From: Deltaproteobacteria bacterium
GTDB lineage: Bacteria > Myxococcota_A > Polyangia > Polyangiales > Houyiibacteriaceae
Reading direction: 5' to 3'
DNA length: 64,000 bases
Assembly: GCA_017644045.1 (NCBI GenBank)
Contig: JAEPMI010000004.1
Location: 78,014 to 142,013, forward strand
Part shown: piece after piece, positions 16,937-26,838 of the stretch
How positions within the stretch are numbered: position 1 is the first letter of the stretch
Layout: each line of letters starts with the position of its first letter
Notes under the pieces: model-generated
Told to the model about the DNA's origin: nothing
Seen by the model: the letters and a program-made list of their open reading frames with translations, nothing else
The model's database searches: none
Translations under genes and position numbers: made by a program

Positions 16937-19000
16937 TCAGTCGACGGTGATCGACTTGGAGACGTTCTTCGGCGCGTCCGGATCGACCCCGTGGCCGCGC
17001 ACGCCGAGCCCTTCGAGGTAGGCGCGCTTCTTCACGCTCATCTTCAGGGCCAGGACCTGGAGCGCGACGGTCGCGGAGAACACCGCCTGGAGCGTGTCAC
17101 CGGTCTCGGGCAGCGGCACGTACACCGCGCGATAGCCTTCGGCGCCCATCGGCGCGCGCTCGGCGGCCTCGCGCAGCCGAGCCGACTCCTCGGCGATCAC
17201 GAAGGTCTGCGCGCCGCGGATCTTGTGGGTGTGCAGCTGCGAGATCGTCAGATCGACGTCCCGATCGGCGGGGCCGGTCACATAGACGAGCGGGTAGTCG
17301 GCGTAGAGCGCGCCGAAGTGCTCGGAGAGCCCGCGACGCGGGTCGGAGCCCGACTCGGCGATGGCGTCGAGCAGCGACTGCACCTGCGCCGCACCGAAGA
17401 CGGTATTGGTCCCGAGGATGGTGTTGGGTCCGTGCTTGAACTCGGAGCCCTCGAAGCCCTCCGTGTGGTTCAGCACGACCTCGCGCACCTTGAGCGCGCC
17501 CTCCTTGGCGATGGGCAGCATGCGTGTGGCGAGAATGTGGATGCTCGGCGTCAGGTGCAGCAGGTCCGCCGCTTCCTCGAGCCGCTCGCTCGTGTCCGCC
17601 AGCGTGCGCTCCACGAGCGCCGCGAGGTCGGGCTTGGCCGGCACGTCGAGCCCACGCCGCTTCCCGAGCCGATGGGCGAGCTCGTAGAAGACGCCGAGCT
17701 GAGCGACGAACGACTTGGTCGCCGGGACCGCGATCTCCGGTCCGCAGCGTAGCGGCAGCACGAGATCGGCCTTCTCCTGGCCGAGCGTCGACCGGACGTT
17801 GTTCACGATCGCCGCGACCCCGACGCCCGCGGCGCGCGCAGCGTCCACGACGTCGATCAGGTCCTTGGTCTCGCCGCTCTGACTGACCGCGATGAAGAGG
17901 TCTTCGGGCTTGAAGAGGGCCGCATGACGCGCACGGACCTCACCAGGTAGCGAAGGGGTGATCGGGAGCTTCGCCAGCTCGCTGAAGAAGAGCGCGCCGG
18001 CACCCGCCGCGTGGAACGAGGTACCGCAGCAGACCACGTGGACCTGACCGCCGCGACCGACTGCCTGCGCGATGCGATCGCAGAGCTGGTTCGCGAGACC
18101 GGCGTACTCGACGTCGTCGTCGAAGGCCGCGCGCAGATCGCGCAGCGTCTGCGGCTGGGCGTGGATCTCCTGCTCCATGAAGCTGCGGAAGGGCTCCTGG
18201 AGAGCGGTGTCCTCGATGCGGAGCTCGCTCTCGACGGTCGCCCGTTCGAGGGGCGCGTCCGGCGCCTCCACCGCGTAGACGTGCTGCGCCTCGGCGCCGA
18301 GCTGAACCATCTCGCCTGCGTTCAGCGGGAGCAGCGTCCGGGTCTGGGTGAGCACCGCGCCGAGATCGGAGCTCGCAAGAGCGAAGGAGCCCTTCTCGTC
18401 CTCGCCGATGCCGACGTAGAGGCTCGATCCACGCTTGATGACCACCACCGCGCGGCTGACAGGATCGACCGTGACCGAGGCGAACGAGCCCTCGAGCTTG
18501 GCGCAGGCGCGGCTCGCCGCGATGCGGAGCGCTCGCGCGCGGTCGGCCCCGTCTTCCTTGAGCGCCTCCGCGAAGAAGTGCTCCACGGTGTGGACCACCA
18601 CCTCGCCGTCGTTGTCGGACTTGAGTGTGTGGCCCTCGGAGCGCAGCCAGCTCTGCATGGCGTCCGTGTTGGTGACGTTGCCGTTGTGCGCGCCGTAGAG
18701 ATGGATGTGGCAGCGCACCTCGTGAGGCTGGGCGTTGAGATCGTCGACTGCGCCGAAGGTCGCCCAGCGGACCTGACCGCAGAAGACCTGACCCGACATC
18801 TGGTCGATGCCGAGCCCCGGAACGATCTCGGACGGGGCACCGACCGACTTCCGCAGGTCGACCTCCTCGGACGTCGACGACTGCGTCGCCGCACCCGTCG
18901 AGTCGTAGCCGCGATACTGAAGGGCTCGAAGCAGGACGCCGCCGGTCGCACCGAGGTCGTCGCGGTCCGCCGAATACACCAGGCCGATGACTCCGCACAT
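16937..19000 (-). CDS. glmS: Glutamine-fructose-6-phosphate aminotransferase, divergent long form
   Basis: A 687-residue protein that would make glucosamine-6-phosphate from fructose-6-phosphate and glutamine, the first step to cell-wall amino sugars. The N-terminal Cys2 glutaminase domain begins MCGVIGLVY with ALQYRGYDSTG. The usual GHTRWATHG is GQVRWATFG, followed by NAQPH and a GAHNGNVTN loop. Two SIS domains follow with CGTSFHA, SQSGETKDL and KEGALKVREV. The C-terminus KSITVD is like the canonical KSVTVE. It is ~75 residues longer than E. coli GlmS with insertions in both halves, and could be an alternative GlmS-like paralogue. Confidence 0.85.
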   Translation of the reverse strand: MCGVIGLVYSADRDDLGATGGVLLRALQYRGYDSTGAATQSSTSEEVDLRKSVGAPSEIVPGLGIDQMSGQVFCGQVRWATFGAVDDLNAQPHEVRCHIHLYGAHNGNVTNTDAMQSWLRSEGHTLKSDNDGEVVVHTVEHFFAEALKEDGADRARALRIAASRACAKLEGSFASVTVDPVSRAVVVIKRGSSLYVGIGEDEKGSFALASSDLGAVLTQTRTLLPLNAGEMVQLGAEAQHVYAVEAPDAPLERATVESELRIEDTALQEPFRSFMEQEIHAQPQTLRDLRAAFDDDVEYAGLANQLCDRIAQAVGRGGQVHVVCCGTSFHAAGAGALFFSELAKLPITPSLPGEVRARHAALFKPEDLFIAVSQSGETKDLIDVVDAARAAGVGVAAIVNNVRSTLGQEKADLVLPLRCGPEIAVPATKSFVAQLGVFYELAHRLGKRRGLDVPAKPDLAALVERTLADTSERLEEAADLLHLTPSIHILATRMLPIAKEGALKVREVVLNHTEGFEGSEFKHGPNTILGTNTVFGAAQVQSLLDAIAESGSDPRRGLSEHFGALYADYPLVYVTGPADRDVDLTISQLHTHKIRGAQTFVIAEESARLREAAERAPMGAEGYRAVYVPLPETGDTLQAVFSATVALQVLALKMSVKKRAYLEGLGVRGHGVDPDAPKNVSKSITVD

Positions 19001-19312
19001 GGCGGTGCCCCTACCACGAGGGGCCAGGAGCGTCCCCCGCGAACCGGCCGGTGCGTGCGTCGCCGCACTCGCTGATGGCGGGCACCCCCGCTTTTCCGAG
19101 GGGAAGCTCGTTCACCGATCCAACGAGTGAGCATGCTCAATGCGGGCCTGCCGAGTTCGGTCCACCCTCCATCGCAGAAGCTAGAAGTTCAGCTTCTAAC
19201 TTGTGGACGGCCGGGCTTCGGTGGCACCATCCCACACACCACACACACCCCCATCGGGGTCCGGCCTCCACGATTAACTCATTCGCGGTCCCTCCCCGCG
19301 CGCCCCAAAAGC
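19001..19312. other. Intergenic region upstream of glmS
   Basis: No supported gene. It holds the glmS upstream region and small symmetric patches, for instance AGAAGCT and AGCTTCT eight bases apart near 19179-19200, and a GGCCGG/CCGGCC pair around 19207-19266. No tRNA-like cloverleaf was recognised. Confidence 0.4.
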
Positions 19313-19347
19313 AACGGACCGGCAGCCCTCAGGGTTGCCGGTCCGTT
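19313..19347 (-). terminator. Intrinsic terminator of the small lipoprotein gene
   Basis: A perfect 12-bp stem (AACGGACCGGCA / TGCCGGTCCGTT) with an 11-base loop, starting 24 bp after the lipoprotein stop. On the leftward strand it is followed by GCTTTTGGGG, a short T-run. This is the clearest terminator in the window. Confidence 0.7.
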
Positions 19348-19371
19348 CGCTTTCGAGCGCCGAGGCGCGGG

Positions 19372-19800
19372 TCAGTCGTCGTCGTTGCTGCTCGAGCTCG
19401 TGCTCGCCGTGTTCTTCTTCACCACGAGCACCTCGCTCGGGTGCGACACGGTCATCGTTCGCTCGACCGAGATGATCAGCTCGAACTCGGAGGTCGGCGT
19501 GGTGGCCGTCATGCGACCGATGCGCTCATCGGGGTCGTAGTCGAGCTCACCGACCACGTGAGGCGTGCCGCCCTTCGGCTTGATCCAGACGACGTAGTGT
19601 TGTCCGCCCTGCGAAATGCGATCGGCCGGCGGTAGGTGCTCGAGCTCGACGGTGACCATGTGGTTCCCGCCGGTGTCCTCGACGATCATCATGCCGTCGG
19701 TACCCGCAGATCGAGCGGTGCCGGTGAGCACGTATTCGGAGGGGCCACCGCAGGCGAAGAGCCCGAGGGCGAGAAGCATGAATGTCAGGGTGCGTGCCAT
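19372..19800 (-). CDS. Small lipoprotein of unknown function
   Basis: A 142-residue protein with lipoprotein signal ending LGLFACGG (Cys17). The mature part is one beta-rich domain with TGTARSAGTDGMMIVED, HMVTVELEHL and YVVWIKPKGG, and an acidic/serine tail SSSSNDDD. No family was recognised; the strand pattern could suit an Ig-like or OB-like binding domain. The start at 19800 has an ideal AAGGAGA ribosome binding site 5 bp upstream. It has its own promoter-like elements and terminator, so it is a single-gene unit. Confidence 0.82.
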   Translation of the reverse strand: MARTLTFMLLALGLFACGGPSEYVLTGTARSAGTDGMMIVEDTGGNHMVTVELEHLPPADRISQGGQHYVVWIKPKGGTPHVVGELDYDPDERIGRMTATTPTSEFELIISVERTMTVSHPSEVLVVKKNTASTSSSSNDDD

Positions 19801-19819
19801 GAAGTCTCCTTGGACGGGG

Positions 19820-19848
19820 AGCATAGCGGCCGAGCCGGCGAAGGGAAA
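19820..19848 (-). promoter_or_regulatory. Candidate promoter of the small lipoprotein gene
   Basis: Read leftward, TTTCCC (-35-like) and TATGCT (-10-like) are separated by exactly 17 bp, with the ribosome binding site and ATG shortly after. Matches are moderate. Confidence 0.35.
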
Positions 19849-19888
19849 CGAAGAGTTGGTGGAGCGGCCGTGACCCGACGTTGCAGTC

Positions 19889-22033
19889 TCAGAAGGCCTC
19901 ACCGATCGAGATGTGGAATGCACCCGGCCAGCGCGTCAGACCGAAGAAATTCACGTCGGTGTCGTCGGACGTGACACGTCCGACGCGCTCGGCATCGTCG
20001 AAGGTCTGCGCCTTTGGAACGCGGAACCCGAGATCGAGGCGGATCGCCCCGATCGGCGTGAAGTAGCGAAGGCCGAAGCCGACCGAGAGCTGCGGATGCT
20101 TGAAGTCGAGCTTGGGCCGTCGGTTCACGTCGCCCGCGTCTCCGAAGAGCACCAGGCCGATGTCGGCGGTCAGCGGCATGCGTAGCTCGACCTGCGCCAG
20201 CCACCGCCTCACACCGCCCTGCCGGCCGCTGCCCAGGCGGTTGGCGAGGTAGCCGCGGTTGCCCGCCGCACCGCCGCCGTAGAAGCGCTCGGTGCGCGGC
20301 CCGATTTCGGCGCTGATGTCGTCGACATCCGGGTCGTTGACCGAGGTGATGAACATCGCACCGACGAGGAAGCGCGCGGCGATCGTGATGCGACGCGGGA
20401 GCGGGATATACGCGCGGACGTCCGGTTGGATGCGGATGTAATCCCAGCTGCTCGCACGGCCGAAGATGTAGCCGGCCTCCTGCAGGTTGAGCTGAAAGTA
20501 GAAGCCACCGTGGGGACGCGTCGGGTCGTCCCGGAGGTCGAGCCAGAAGACCTGCTCGAAGCGCATCAGGAAGTACGACTTCGGCAAGTCGGGTAGCTCG
20601 GGTTCGGTGATCTGGTCGGTGACTCGCTCGTTGATCTCGCCGGCGGGCACCTTGTACCAAGTGAACGCTGGCAGACCGAGACTGATGAAGATCTTCTGCC
20701 GCCAGAAGTGCCGCTCGAGATAGAGGCCGGTGTCGATCTGGTGCCGGAAGAACACGTCCCGCTGGTCGAGTCCGAGATCGTAGCGGAAGTCGAGCCGGAG
20801 GTTCGTTCGCGCCTCGATGAACGCGGGCTGTCGCAGCGTGACTTCGGTGGTGAGACCCGGTCGGGGGTTCTCCGGACCGGGGAACTCCTGAGGGAAGATG
20901 ATCTTCGGCTCGATCTTCGTGGTGAGCCGGCGAAGCCCGCCGAGGAAGTTTCGATTCTCGTAGCGGGCGACGAGGTGCAGGTCCCACCGCGAGAGAGACA
21001 CCTGGCTGAAATCGTTGCGCTGAATGATGCCGCTGGTCAGACCGCCACCGAGCCCGAAGCGATGCTTGCGCGCAGCGGATACGGTCACACGCACCGGAAC
21101 GACGTTGCCGTGCTCCGGGATGAGTGGCTCGACGGTGACCGCAGAGAACGCTCCGAGCCCGTAGATGGCTCGCTGGGCATCGCGGACGGTCTCTTGGGAG
21201 TAGCGCTCACCCGCGAAGATCTGCGCGGCGGCCGCGATCGTGTCGGCCGGTAGCTCTCCGCTCTCTTCGACCTGCACGTCTCCGAAGACGCAGACGGGGC
21301 CGGTCGAGACCTGGAGGTCGACGGTGGCCTTTCGCGCGTCGCGGTCGATGCGCACCTGCCCTTTGATCTGTGCGCGCGCGTAGCCCCCCTCCGCGAGAAC
21401 CTGGCGCATGGCCGCCTTGGTTTGGTCGTAGAACGCCTCGTCCCAGCGCTCGCCCTCCTTCAGGGAGACGGCGTTCATCAGACCCTCACGCAGCTCGGTG
21501 GGGACATCGTCGAGGCCGTAGATCGTGAGCGTCTCGAGGGTGGTGGGGAGCCCCTCTTCGACCACGAACGTGACGGAGACCTCGCACCCCTCGTCGTCGT
21601 CGATCCGCTCGCACCCGGGCTCGGGGTCATCTGGGTCGAGCAGGTCCGTCCCCTCTGCGGTCTCGGGCACCACCCGGGTGTCGGTGACCCGTGCGTGGTG
21701 GTGACCGCGGGCGGCATACCAACGTTCGATCCGCTCCGCGTCCTGCTCGACCAGCACACGATCGTAGTAGGGCCACTCGGTCCACGGCCAGGACCAGAGC
21801 TCGAGCTTGGCCCGATCGCCCACGAAGGGAGGCTCACCGCACGTATCCGAGTCGAGAACGTCGAAGTCGAACTCGACCTCGTCACGCTCGCGGGTCGCGA
21901 GGCAAGCGAGCACCGAGTCGGGGTCGAAGACCTCGGCACCTTCGACCGCCACGCTCTCCACGCCATAGCGGTTCGGAGGAACCTTCTGGCAAGCAAAGAG
22001 GGTGAGGAGCAGGAGTGCCCAGCGAGTCTTCAC
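19889..22033 (-). CDS. TamA/BamA-family outer-membrane barrel with lipoprotein signal
   Basis: A 714-residue protein. POTRA-like domains occupy roughly residues 20-330 (for example LETLTIYGLDDVPTELR and ...ACFGDVQVEE-type strands). The C-terminal half is an Omp85 beta-barrel with FYGGGAAGNRGYLANRLG and the closing FGLRYFTPIGAIRLDLGF strands. The GTG at 22033 overlaps the tamB stop as GTGA, implying translational coupling, and gives the signal MKTRWALLLLTLFAC with a lipobox (Cys15). Another GTG 9 bases upstream is less likely. Lipidation recalls TamL of Bacteroidetes. It should work with the adjacent TamB in outer-membrane protein or lipid transport. Confidence 0.87.
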   Translation of the reverse strand: MKTRWALLLLTLFACQKVPPNRYGVESVAVEGAEVFDPDSVLACLATRERDEVEFDFDVLDSDTCGEPPFVGDRAKLELWSWPWTEWPYYDRVLVEQDAERIERWYAARGHHHARVTDTRVVPETAEGTDLLDPDDPEPGCERIDDDEGCEVSVTFVVEEGLPTTLETLTIYGLDDVPTELREGLMNAVSLKEGERWDEAFYDQTKAAMRQVLAEGGYARAQIKGQVRIDRDARKATVDLQVSTGPVCVFGDVQVEESGELPADTIAAAAQIFAGERYSQETVRDAQRAIYGLGAFSAVTVEPLIPEHGNVVPVRVTVSAARKHRFGLGGGLTSGIIQRNDFSQVSLSRWDLHLVARYENRNFLGGLRRLTTKIEPKIIFPQEFPGPENPRPGLTTEVTLRQPAFIEARTNLRLDFRYDLGLDQRDVFFRHQIDTGLYLERHFWRQKIFISLGLPAFTWYKVPAGEINERVTDQITEPELPDLPKSYFLMRFEQVFWLDLRDDPTRPHGGFYFQLNLQEAGYIFGRASSWDYIRIQPDVRAYIPLPRRITIAARFLVGAMFITSVNDPDVDDISAEIGPRTERFYGGGAAGNRGYLANRLGSGRQGGVRRWLAQVELRMPLTADIGLVLFGDAGDVNRRPKLDFKHPQLSVGFGLRYFTPIGAIRLDLGFRVPKAQTFDDAERVGRVTSDDTDVNFFGLTRWPGAFHISIGEAF

Positions 22034-25000
22034 GGCTCCCACATCAGGTCGACGGACCAGTTGGTCGGAACGTCATAAGTGCCGGACCACACCAGGCTGC
22101 GCGGCAGCACGAATTCGACCGTCGCGCCTCCCGTGACGGTGCCTCCGCCGCCTTCACTGTTTGCTCCACCGCCCACGTAGCCCTCGACATAGGCTCCGAG
22201 GATCACATCGTCGAGGGCGTCCGGGATGAGCTGGTCGGCCTGGAATCCGACGCGGAGCGTGGCCGTCCCTCCCTCCGACTCGATTCCGAACACCGGGATG
22301 TACTCTCCGAGCTCCTGTCGAGTGACCGAGCTGAGTACGCCCGCGAAGAGGCCGGTGAGGAACGAGGCCGCCTGTTGGGTGGCGGTTTGCGACGAAGCTC
22401 CTGGTCGTCCGCGCACCAGGAGCTGAATCGCCTCGGAGTTGCTGATGCTCGCGTCGCGGGAAGAGGAGAACTGGAGCTCGGGCCGCAGCAGACGCCCAGT
22501 GATCTTCGCCGTGATCAGCTCACCGGATCCGAGGTCGTGGGTGGCTTCGATGTCCACGGTGGGGTCCACGGAATTGCCCCCGGTGAAGCGAACCTCGCCG
22601 CGTTTGAACTCGAACTCCTTGCCCATGAAGGAGATGAACCCGCGCCGGATATCCACGGGCCCGCTCATCCGGACGCCGTCCTCGTCGAGGACGATGGTGA
22701 GCCGCGGCTGGACCTGCACCGAGAAGTCGTCGCGACGAACCCAGAAGGGCACCGAGCGCACGCGGATCTCGGTTCGGTCCGCGATCTGGCTCTCGCCCTC
22801 CTCGGGCTCTTCGGCCTCGAGCTCGACCAGCGCGTCCGGGTCGAAACCGGGCTGGTCCTCGTAGATCACGTCCGAGTGCTGGGTGAGCGGCTGGAGGGTA
22901 CGGCCGAGATCCATCGGGAGGCGAACGGCCGTGCGGCGCATCCGAACCCGCATGCGGTTCACGTCGGGATTGAAGTCCGCTTCGATCTCGGTGTCGGTGT
23001 CGAGGAAGGCGTAGACCACCCCCTCGACCCGGAGCGGGAAATCGTCGCTCTGGATCTGGATGCGCGCGGATCCCGGGAGCCATCCGTCGAGCTCGATGTC
23101 TCCGTCGACCCGAACGTCTCCGTCGCGGTCGGCGAAACGCAGTCCGTCGATGGTCACGGTCTGGTCGTGGAGCGCGAGACCACCGTTGAGGTCCTCGATG
23201 CGCAGATAGGGCTGACGCAGGACGAAGCCGATCCCGCCCATCCGTAGCTGCCCTTCCACGTCGACCTCGGTCCCGACGCCGCTCGCCCGCACGTCACCGT
23301 CGATGGTGCCGTGCGGCTCCGAGAGAATGGGCACCGCGGCCAGCAGCGGCTGCACCGGCGCCTCGTCGAAGCGTACGTGTCCCTGCCAGCGACCGTCCTC
23401 CGGGAGCTCGGGTACGACGATGTCGCCGCCCCAGCGAACCGGTGAGCGTCCGTCGAACTGCATGGCGATGCGCTCGTCCGAGCTCAGGTCACCGCTGACC
23501 TCGGCGCGGCGCGCGTCGAGGCTCCCCTGGAGGCGCAGGTCGAGCGGCTCGCTCCCGCCCACCGTGAGGCCCGCCACGCTTCCCCGAACGCTCACGCGCG
23601 GCTCCGCGTCGAAGAGGTCGACCCCGTCGACGTCGAGGTCGAGCGTCCCGCTCGCGGTCTCGCAGACGATGGGGACGTCGTGGAGCGGCAGCCCGCGCGC
23701 TTCGACCGCCAGCTCCACCTCGGGGATGCGCTCGGGCGGGGTCTCGACCCACTCGTGGACCGGCGTCTCCACGAACGCCTCGACCACCAGGTTCTCGACG
23801 CCTCCAGTCTCGCCGACGACCCGCAGCTCGGTCTCGCCGTTCTCGAAGATCAGCACCATGCGTGCGCGCGGCCGCCCCTGACCGCAGCCTTCGGCGTTGG
23901 GATCGGTGTAGCGCGAGAGCACCTGGAGCTGACCCGTCATCGCTCGCAGCGCCGCCTTCAACGGATCTCTCCCGCGAGCGGAGAGGCCCCCGCCGGAGAA
24001 GCGGCCCTGCGCCGACACCGCGACCGGCACCTCGACCCGTGCGGGCGCCGGTAGCGTCTCGAGCGACTGCTCGGGCATGGTCAGCTCCACCGACCAAGGT
24101 GAGGCCAGGAAGCCGAGGGGCTGGTTCGACGTGAGCCCCGCGACCGTGAAGTCGGACGCGTTCGTGACCACGCTCGCGATGGGCTCGTTCGACGTGCGTC
24201 GCAGGTCGACCTCGAGCCGCAGGTCGGACCCGTTCAGTCGCCCGTCGAGCTTCACGTTCACCGGGTCCACCTCGGGGACGTCCAGGTCGCGAACGGACAC
24301 GAGCGCCGTCAGGTCCGGCTCCACGAGGGTCCCGCGGAAGGTGAGCTGGGTGTCGATCCGCCCTTCGATCTCGGGCAGCCCTTCGACGAGCTCCGGCACG
24401 AGCCCCAGGCGGAGGTTCGCGGTCGTCACCGTCGCGTCCCAGGTCGCATCCGGGAGCGCGCGGAGCGGCTGGCGATCGGGCAACTCGGCGCGGGCGTCCA
24501 CCTGCGCCTGACCGTTCCCTTCCGAGTCGAGGGAGAGCGAGAGAACGAGCACGCGACCGCCCTCCCCGTCCGGCTGCAGGTCGATGTCCCAGGACGCGCG
24601 CTGGAAGTGGACTCCGTCGAGCTCGAGATCCTCGACGCGTCCGTCGGTGTCGAGCACCGGCCGGTCCATCGAGCCGGTGAACGCGATGCGGGCCGAAGCC
24701 ATGCCGCTCAGCCCGAGATCACCGAGACCGAAGCGCCGGGCGATCGTCTGGAGATCCACCCGTTCGAGCTCGATGCGAGCGTCCGAGCCGCGACCGTTCA
24801 GGTCGAGGAAGCCGTCGGCGTTCACGCCCATGTCACCGGTCTGCACGCGCATGCCCGCGACTCGGACGCCGCGCGCGGGATCGATCCGGGCCCGGTTCAG
24901 CTCGACGGTCACCGGCTCGGGCATCGGCCCACGAACGCGCGTGCGTCCGTCGACCGTGACCGCTCCGCTCTGCTCGACGGAGGCGACGAGGTCCACGTCC

Positions 25001-26730
25001 GCGTCGAGCTCCATGTCGGGCATCGAACCGCGTACGTTCCCGTCGATCGCGTAGCGTCCCCCCGGTCCGCCACCGGCGATGGTGAGTTGGGCGGTCTGGA
25101 TGGCCGTGTCGTCCGCGCGCAGGTCCTCGGCGCGCAGTCGGACGTTGGCCTGCGGCGCCGGAAGGTTCCCGCGCACACTCCCGTTCACGTCGAGCGAGCG
25201 GGCAGTCAGCCAGGGCGTGCGCAGATTCCGCCCGCTGACTCGACCGCTCGCGTCGACGTTCATCGGTTCGCCCTCGCCGCCGGGATCGAGTCGCACCCGA
25301 GCGTCGACCGTGAGCCCGCCGCCGATCGGCCCGTCCACGACCTCGCGTAGGTTCGGGTCGGCGGCGAGGTTCGGCAACTCCGCGTCGACAAAAAGGTCCA
25401 TCGATCCGTCGAAGCCGACCCGACCGGTCACGTCGAGGTGGCCGTCCTCGCCCTCGAGGTGGGGCACGTCGAGCTCGAGGATGTCCAGGTCCTCGTCGCC
25501 GAGGGTCGCCGCCGCGTGGAGCTGCGGCGCCCGGTAGGTCTCGCCGTCGAGCGAGAACGCCACCGCCTCTCCGTCCACCACGACGCGTCGCCGACCGTCG
25601 TCGCCTGGTGGGTGGAGCTGCGCGTCGATCGCCCCCTCGAAGCGCGAGCCCTCCATCGGCGTGAGCACGGCGCCGAGATCGACGCCCGTGCTCTCGACGC
25701 GCGCGTCGATCCGCTCGAAGCCCTCCGAGAGGCGCGCCGTCGCGAGCAACGGACCGCCGGCGGTGTCGAGCTCGACCCGGGCGTCGATGGCGTCCGCGAG
25801 GCTGCCGTCGGCCGTGAGTCGCCCCTCGACGGGCGCGGCCAGGAGCTCCGCCACGTCCGGCAGTCCCGCCGCCTCGAGCGTCGCCGGAGAGCCGCGGAAC
25901 GCGAGCTCGGCCTGGTACTCGTCCGGGTAGGACTCGCCCCAGACGGCCGTCACCGGCCCTTCCACGTAGTCACCCTCCATACCCGCCACGCGCAGGTTCA
26001 CGGTCGACTCGGCTCCGGGCTCGAGGAGCTGGACCTCGCCATCGAAACGCTCGACCGAGGCCACGACCTCCCCGTCGACACGCCGGACGAGCTCGGCGTC
26101 CAAGTCCCGGACCGTCACGTCGATCCGGTCGTCGACGATCGCCTCCGCGTCGAGGCGAAGGCCGCGCACGTCCAGCTCGGGGCTGAGCCGGTCGACGCGT
26201 CCGTCCTCGAGAAGGATGTCGCGCACGACGATGTGCGGGAGGTTCAGCGGTCCGGTGCTCGGCTCGTCGGGGGACGGCTCCACCGGAGTGAAGGCGTTGG
26301 CGATGCGGAGCTCGCCTTCGTCATCGACGCCGAGGTCGACGAAGGGCCGCCGCACGCGAACTCGGTCGACCACGAGCCGGCCGACGAAGAGATCGAGCCG
26401 CGAGACGTCCACGCCCACTTCGTCGATCGAGAGCACGACCACGCCTTCGGGATCGCGAACGACGAAGTCGTGGATCTCGATGTGCTGGAGGTGCACGTGC
26501 TCGATGCTCATCGAGAAGTCGCCCGCCAGGGTCTCGTTCAGGATGGGCGCCACCTCCCCCACGATCGCCTCCCGCGCGATCGGGGAGTCGAGGTGGAAGA
26601 CGACGCTGGCGAGGAGGGTTCCGACGAAGGCCAGCAGCCAGAAGAGCGTTCGGCCGACCCCCCGGGCGACTCGCCGCACCAGGCTCCGGGCCGGGCGCTC
26701 GTCACCTCCTGCCGGGCCCTGGTCGTCCAT
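22030..26730 (-). CDS. tamB: TamB-like translocation/assembly module protein
   Basis: A 1566-residue protein with one N-terminal membrane anchor (RTLFWLLAFVGTLLASVVF, residues ~27-46). It is followed by a very long run of amphipathic beta strands full of D-x-D-V/L patterns (AsmA/TamB repeat fold) that would form a periplasm-spanning groove. The C-terminal ~300 residues match the DUF490/TamB domain: GFISFMGKEFEFKRGEVRFTGG, a STRDAS-like segment, and a final strand ending WEP. It is longer than E. coli TamB (~1260). The 3' end is coupled to the TamA-like gene by a 4-bp overlap, giving a tamB-tamA order. Confidence 0.9.
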   Translation of the reverse strand: MDDQGPAGGDERPARSLVRRVARGVGRTLFWLLAFVGTLLASVVFHLDSPIAREAIVGEVAPILNETLAGDFSMSIEHVHLQHIEIHDFVVRDPEGVVVLSIDEVGVDVSRLDLFVGRLVVDRVRVRRPFVDLGVDDEGELRIANAFTPVEPSPDEPSTGPLNLPHIVVRDILLEDGRVDRLSPELDVRGLRLDAEAIVDDRIDVTVRDLDAELVRRVDGEVVASVERFDGEVQLLEPGAESTVNLRVAGMEGDYVEGPVTAVWGESYPDEYQAELAFRGSPATLEAAGLPDVAELLAAPVEGRLTADGSLADAIDARVELDTAGGPLLATARLSEGFERIDARVESTGVDLGAVLTPMEGSRFEGAIDAQLHPPGDDGRRRVVVDGEAVAFSLDGETYRAPQLHAAATLGDEDLDILELDVPHLEGEDGHLDVTGRVGFDGSMDLFVDAELPNLAADPNLREVVDGPIGGGLTVDARVRLDPGGEGEPMNVDASGRVSGRNLRTPWLTARSLDVNGSVRGNLPAPQANVRLRAEDLRADDTAIQTAQLTIAGGGPGGRYAIDGNVRGSMPDMELDADVDLVASVEQSGAVTVDGRTRVRGPMPEPVTVELNRARIDPARGVRVAGMRVQTGDMGVNADGFLDLNGRGSDARIELERVDLQTIARRFGLGDLGLSGMASARIAFTGSMDRPVLDTDGRVEDLELDGVHFQRASWDIDLQPDGEGGRVLVLSLSLDSEGNGQAQVDARAELPDRQPLRALPDATWDATVTTANLRLGLVPELVEGLPEIEGRIDTQLTFRGTLVEPDLTALVSVRDLDVPEVDPVNVKLDGRLNGSDLRLEVDLRRTSNEPIASVVTNASDFTVAGLTSNQPLGFLASPWSVELTMPEQSLETLPAPARVEVPVAVSAQGRFSGGGLSARGRDPLKAALRAMTGQLQVLSRYTDPNAEGCGQGRPRARMVLIFENGETELRVVGETGGVENLVVEAFVETPVHEWVETPPERIPEVELAVEARGLPLHDVPIVCETASGTLDLDVDGVDLFDAEPRVSVRGSVAGLTVGGSEPLDLRLQGSLDARRAEVSGDLSSDERIAMQFDGRSPVRWGGDIVVPELPEDGRWQGHVRFDEAPVQPLLAAVPILSEPHGTIDGDVRASGVGTEVDVEGQLRMGGIGFVLRQPYLRIEDLNGGLALHDQTVTIDGLRFADRDGDVRVDGDIELDGWLPGSARIQIQSDDFPLRVEGVVYAFLDTDTEIEADFNPDVNRMRVRMRRTAVRLPMDLGRTLQPLTQHSDVIYEDQPGFDPDALVELEAEEPEEGESQIADRTEIRVRSVPFWVRRDDFSVQVQPRLTIVLDEDGVRMSGPVDIRRGFISFMGKEFEFKRGEVRFTGGNSVDPTVDIEATHDLGSGELITAKITGRLLRPELQFSSSRDASISNSEAIQLLVRGRPGASSQTATQQAASFLTGLFAGVLSSVTRQELGEYIPVFGIESEGGTATLRVGFQADQLIPDALDDVILGAYVEGYVGGGANSEGGGGTVTGGATVEFVLPRSLVWSGTYDVPTNWSVDLMWEP

Positions 26731-26838
26731 CCGGATATCTCTAGTGGTCTCGCCGAGAAAGGAAAGGGACGGCGGAGTTTTTCACCCATTTGGTGTGGAG
26801 GGCGAAAACACGAGCGATCTCACGTATAAGAGGGGCAC

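Noticed and set aside
19001..19371. tRNA or small RNA gene
   Set aside because: Hairpins here do not form a cloverleaf; the only clear structure is a terminator.
24607..26829. Rightward reading frames across tamB
   Set aside because: Antisense composition shadow; no ribosome site or fold.
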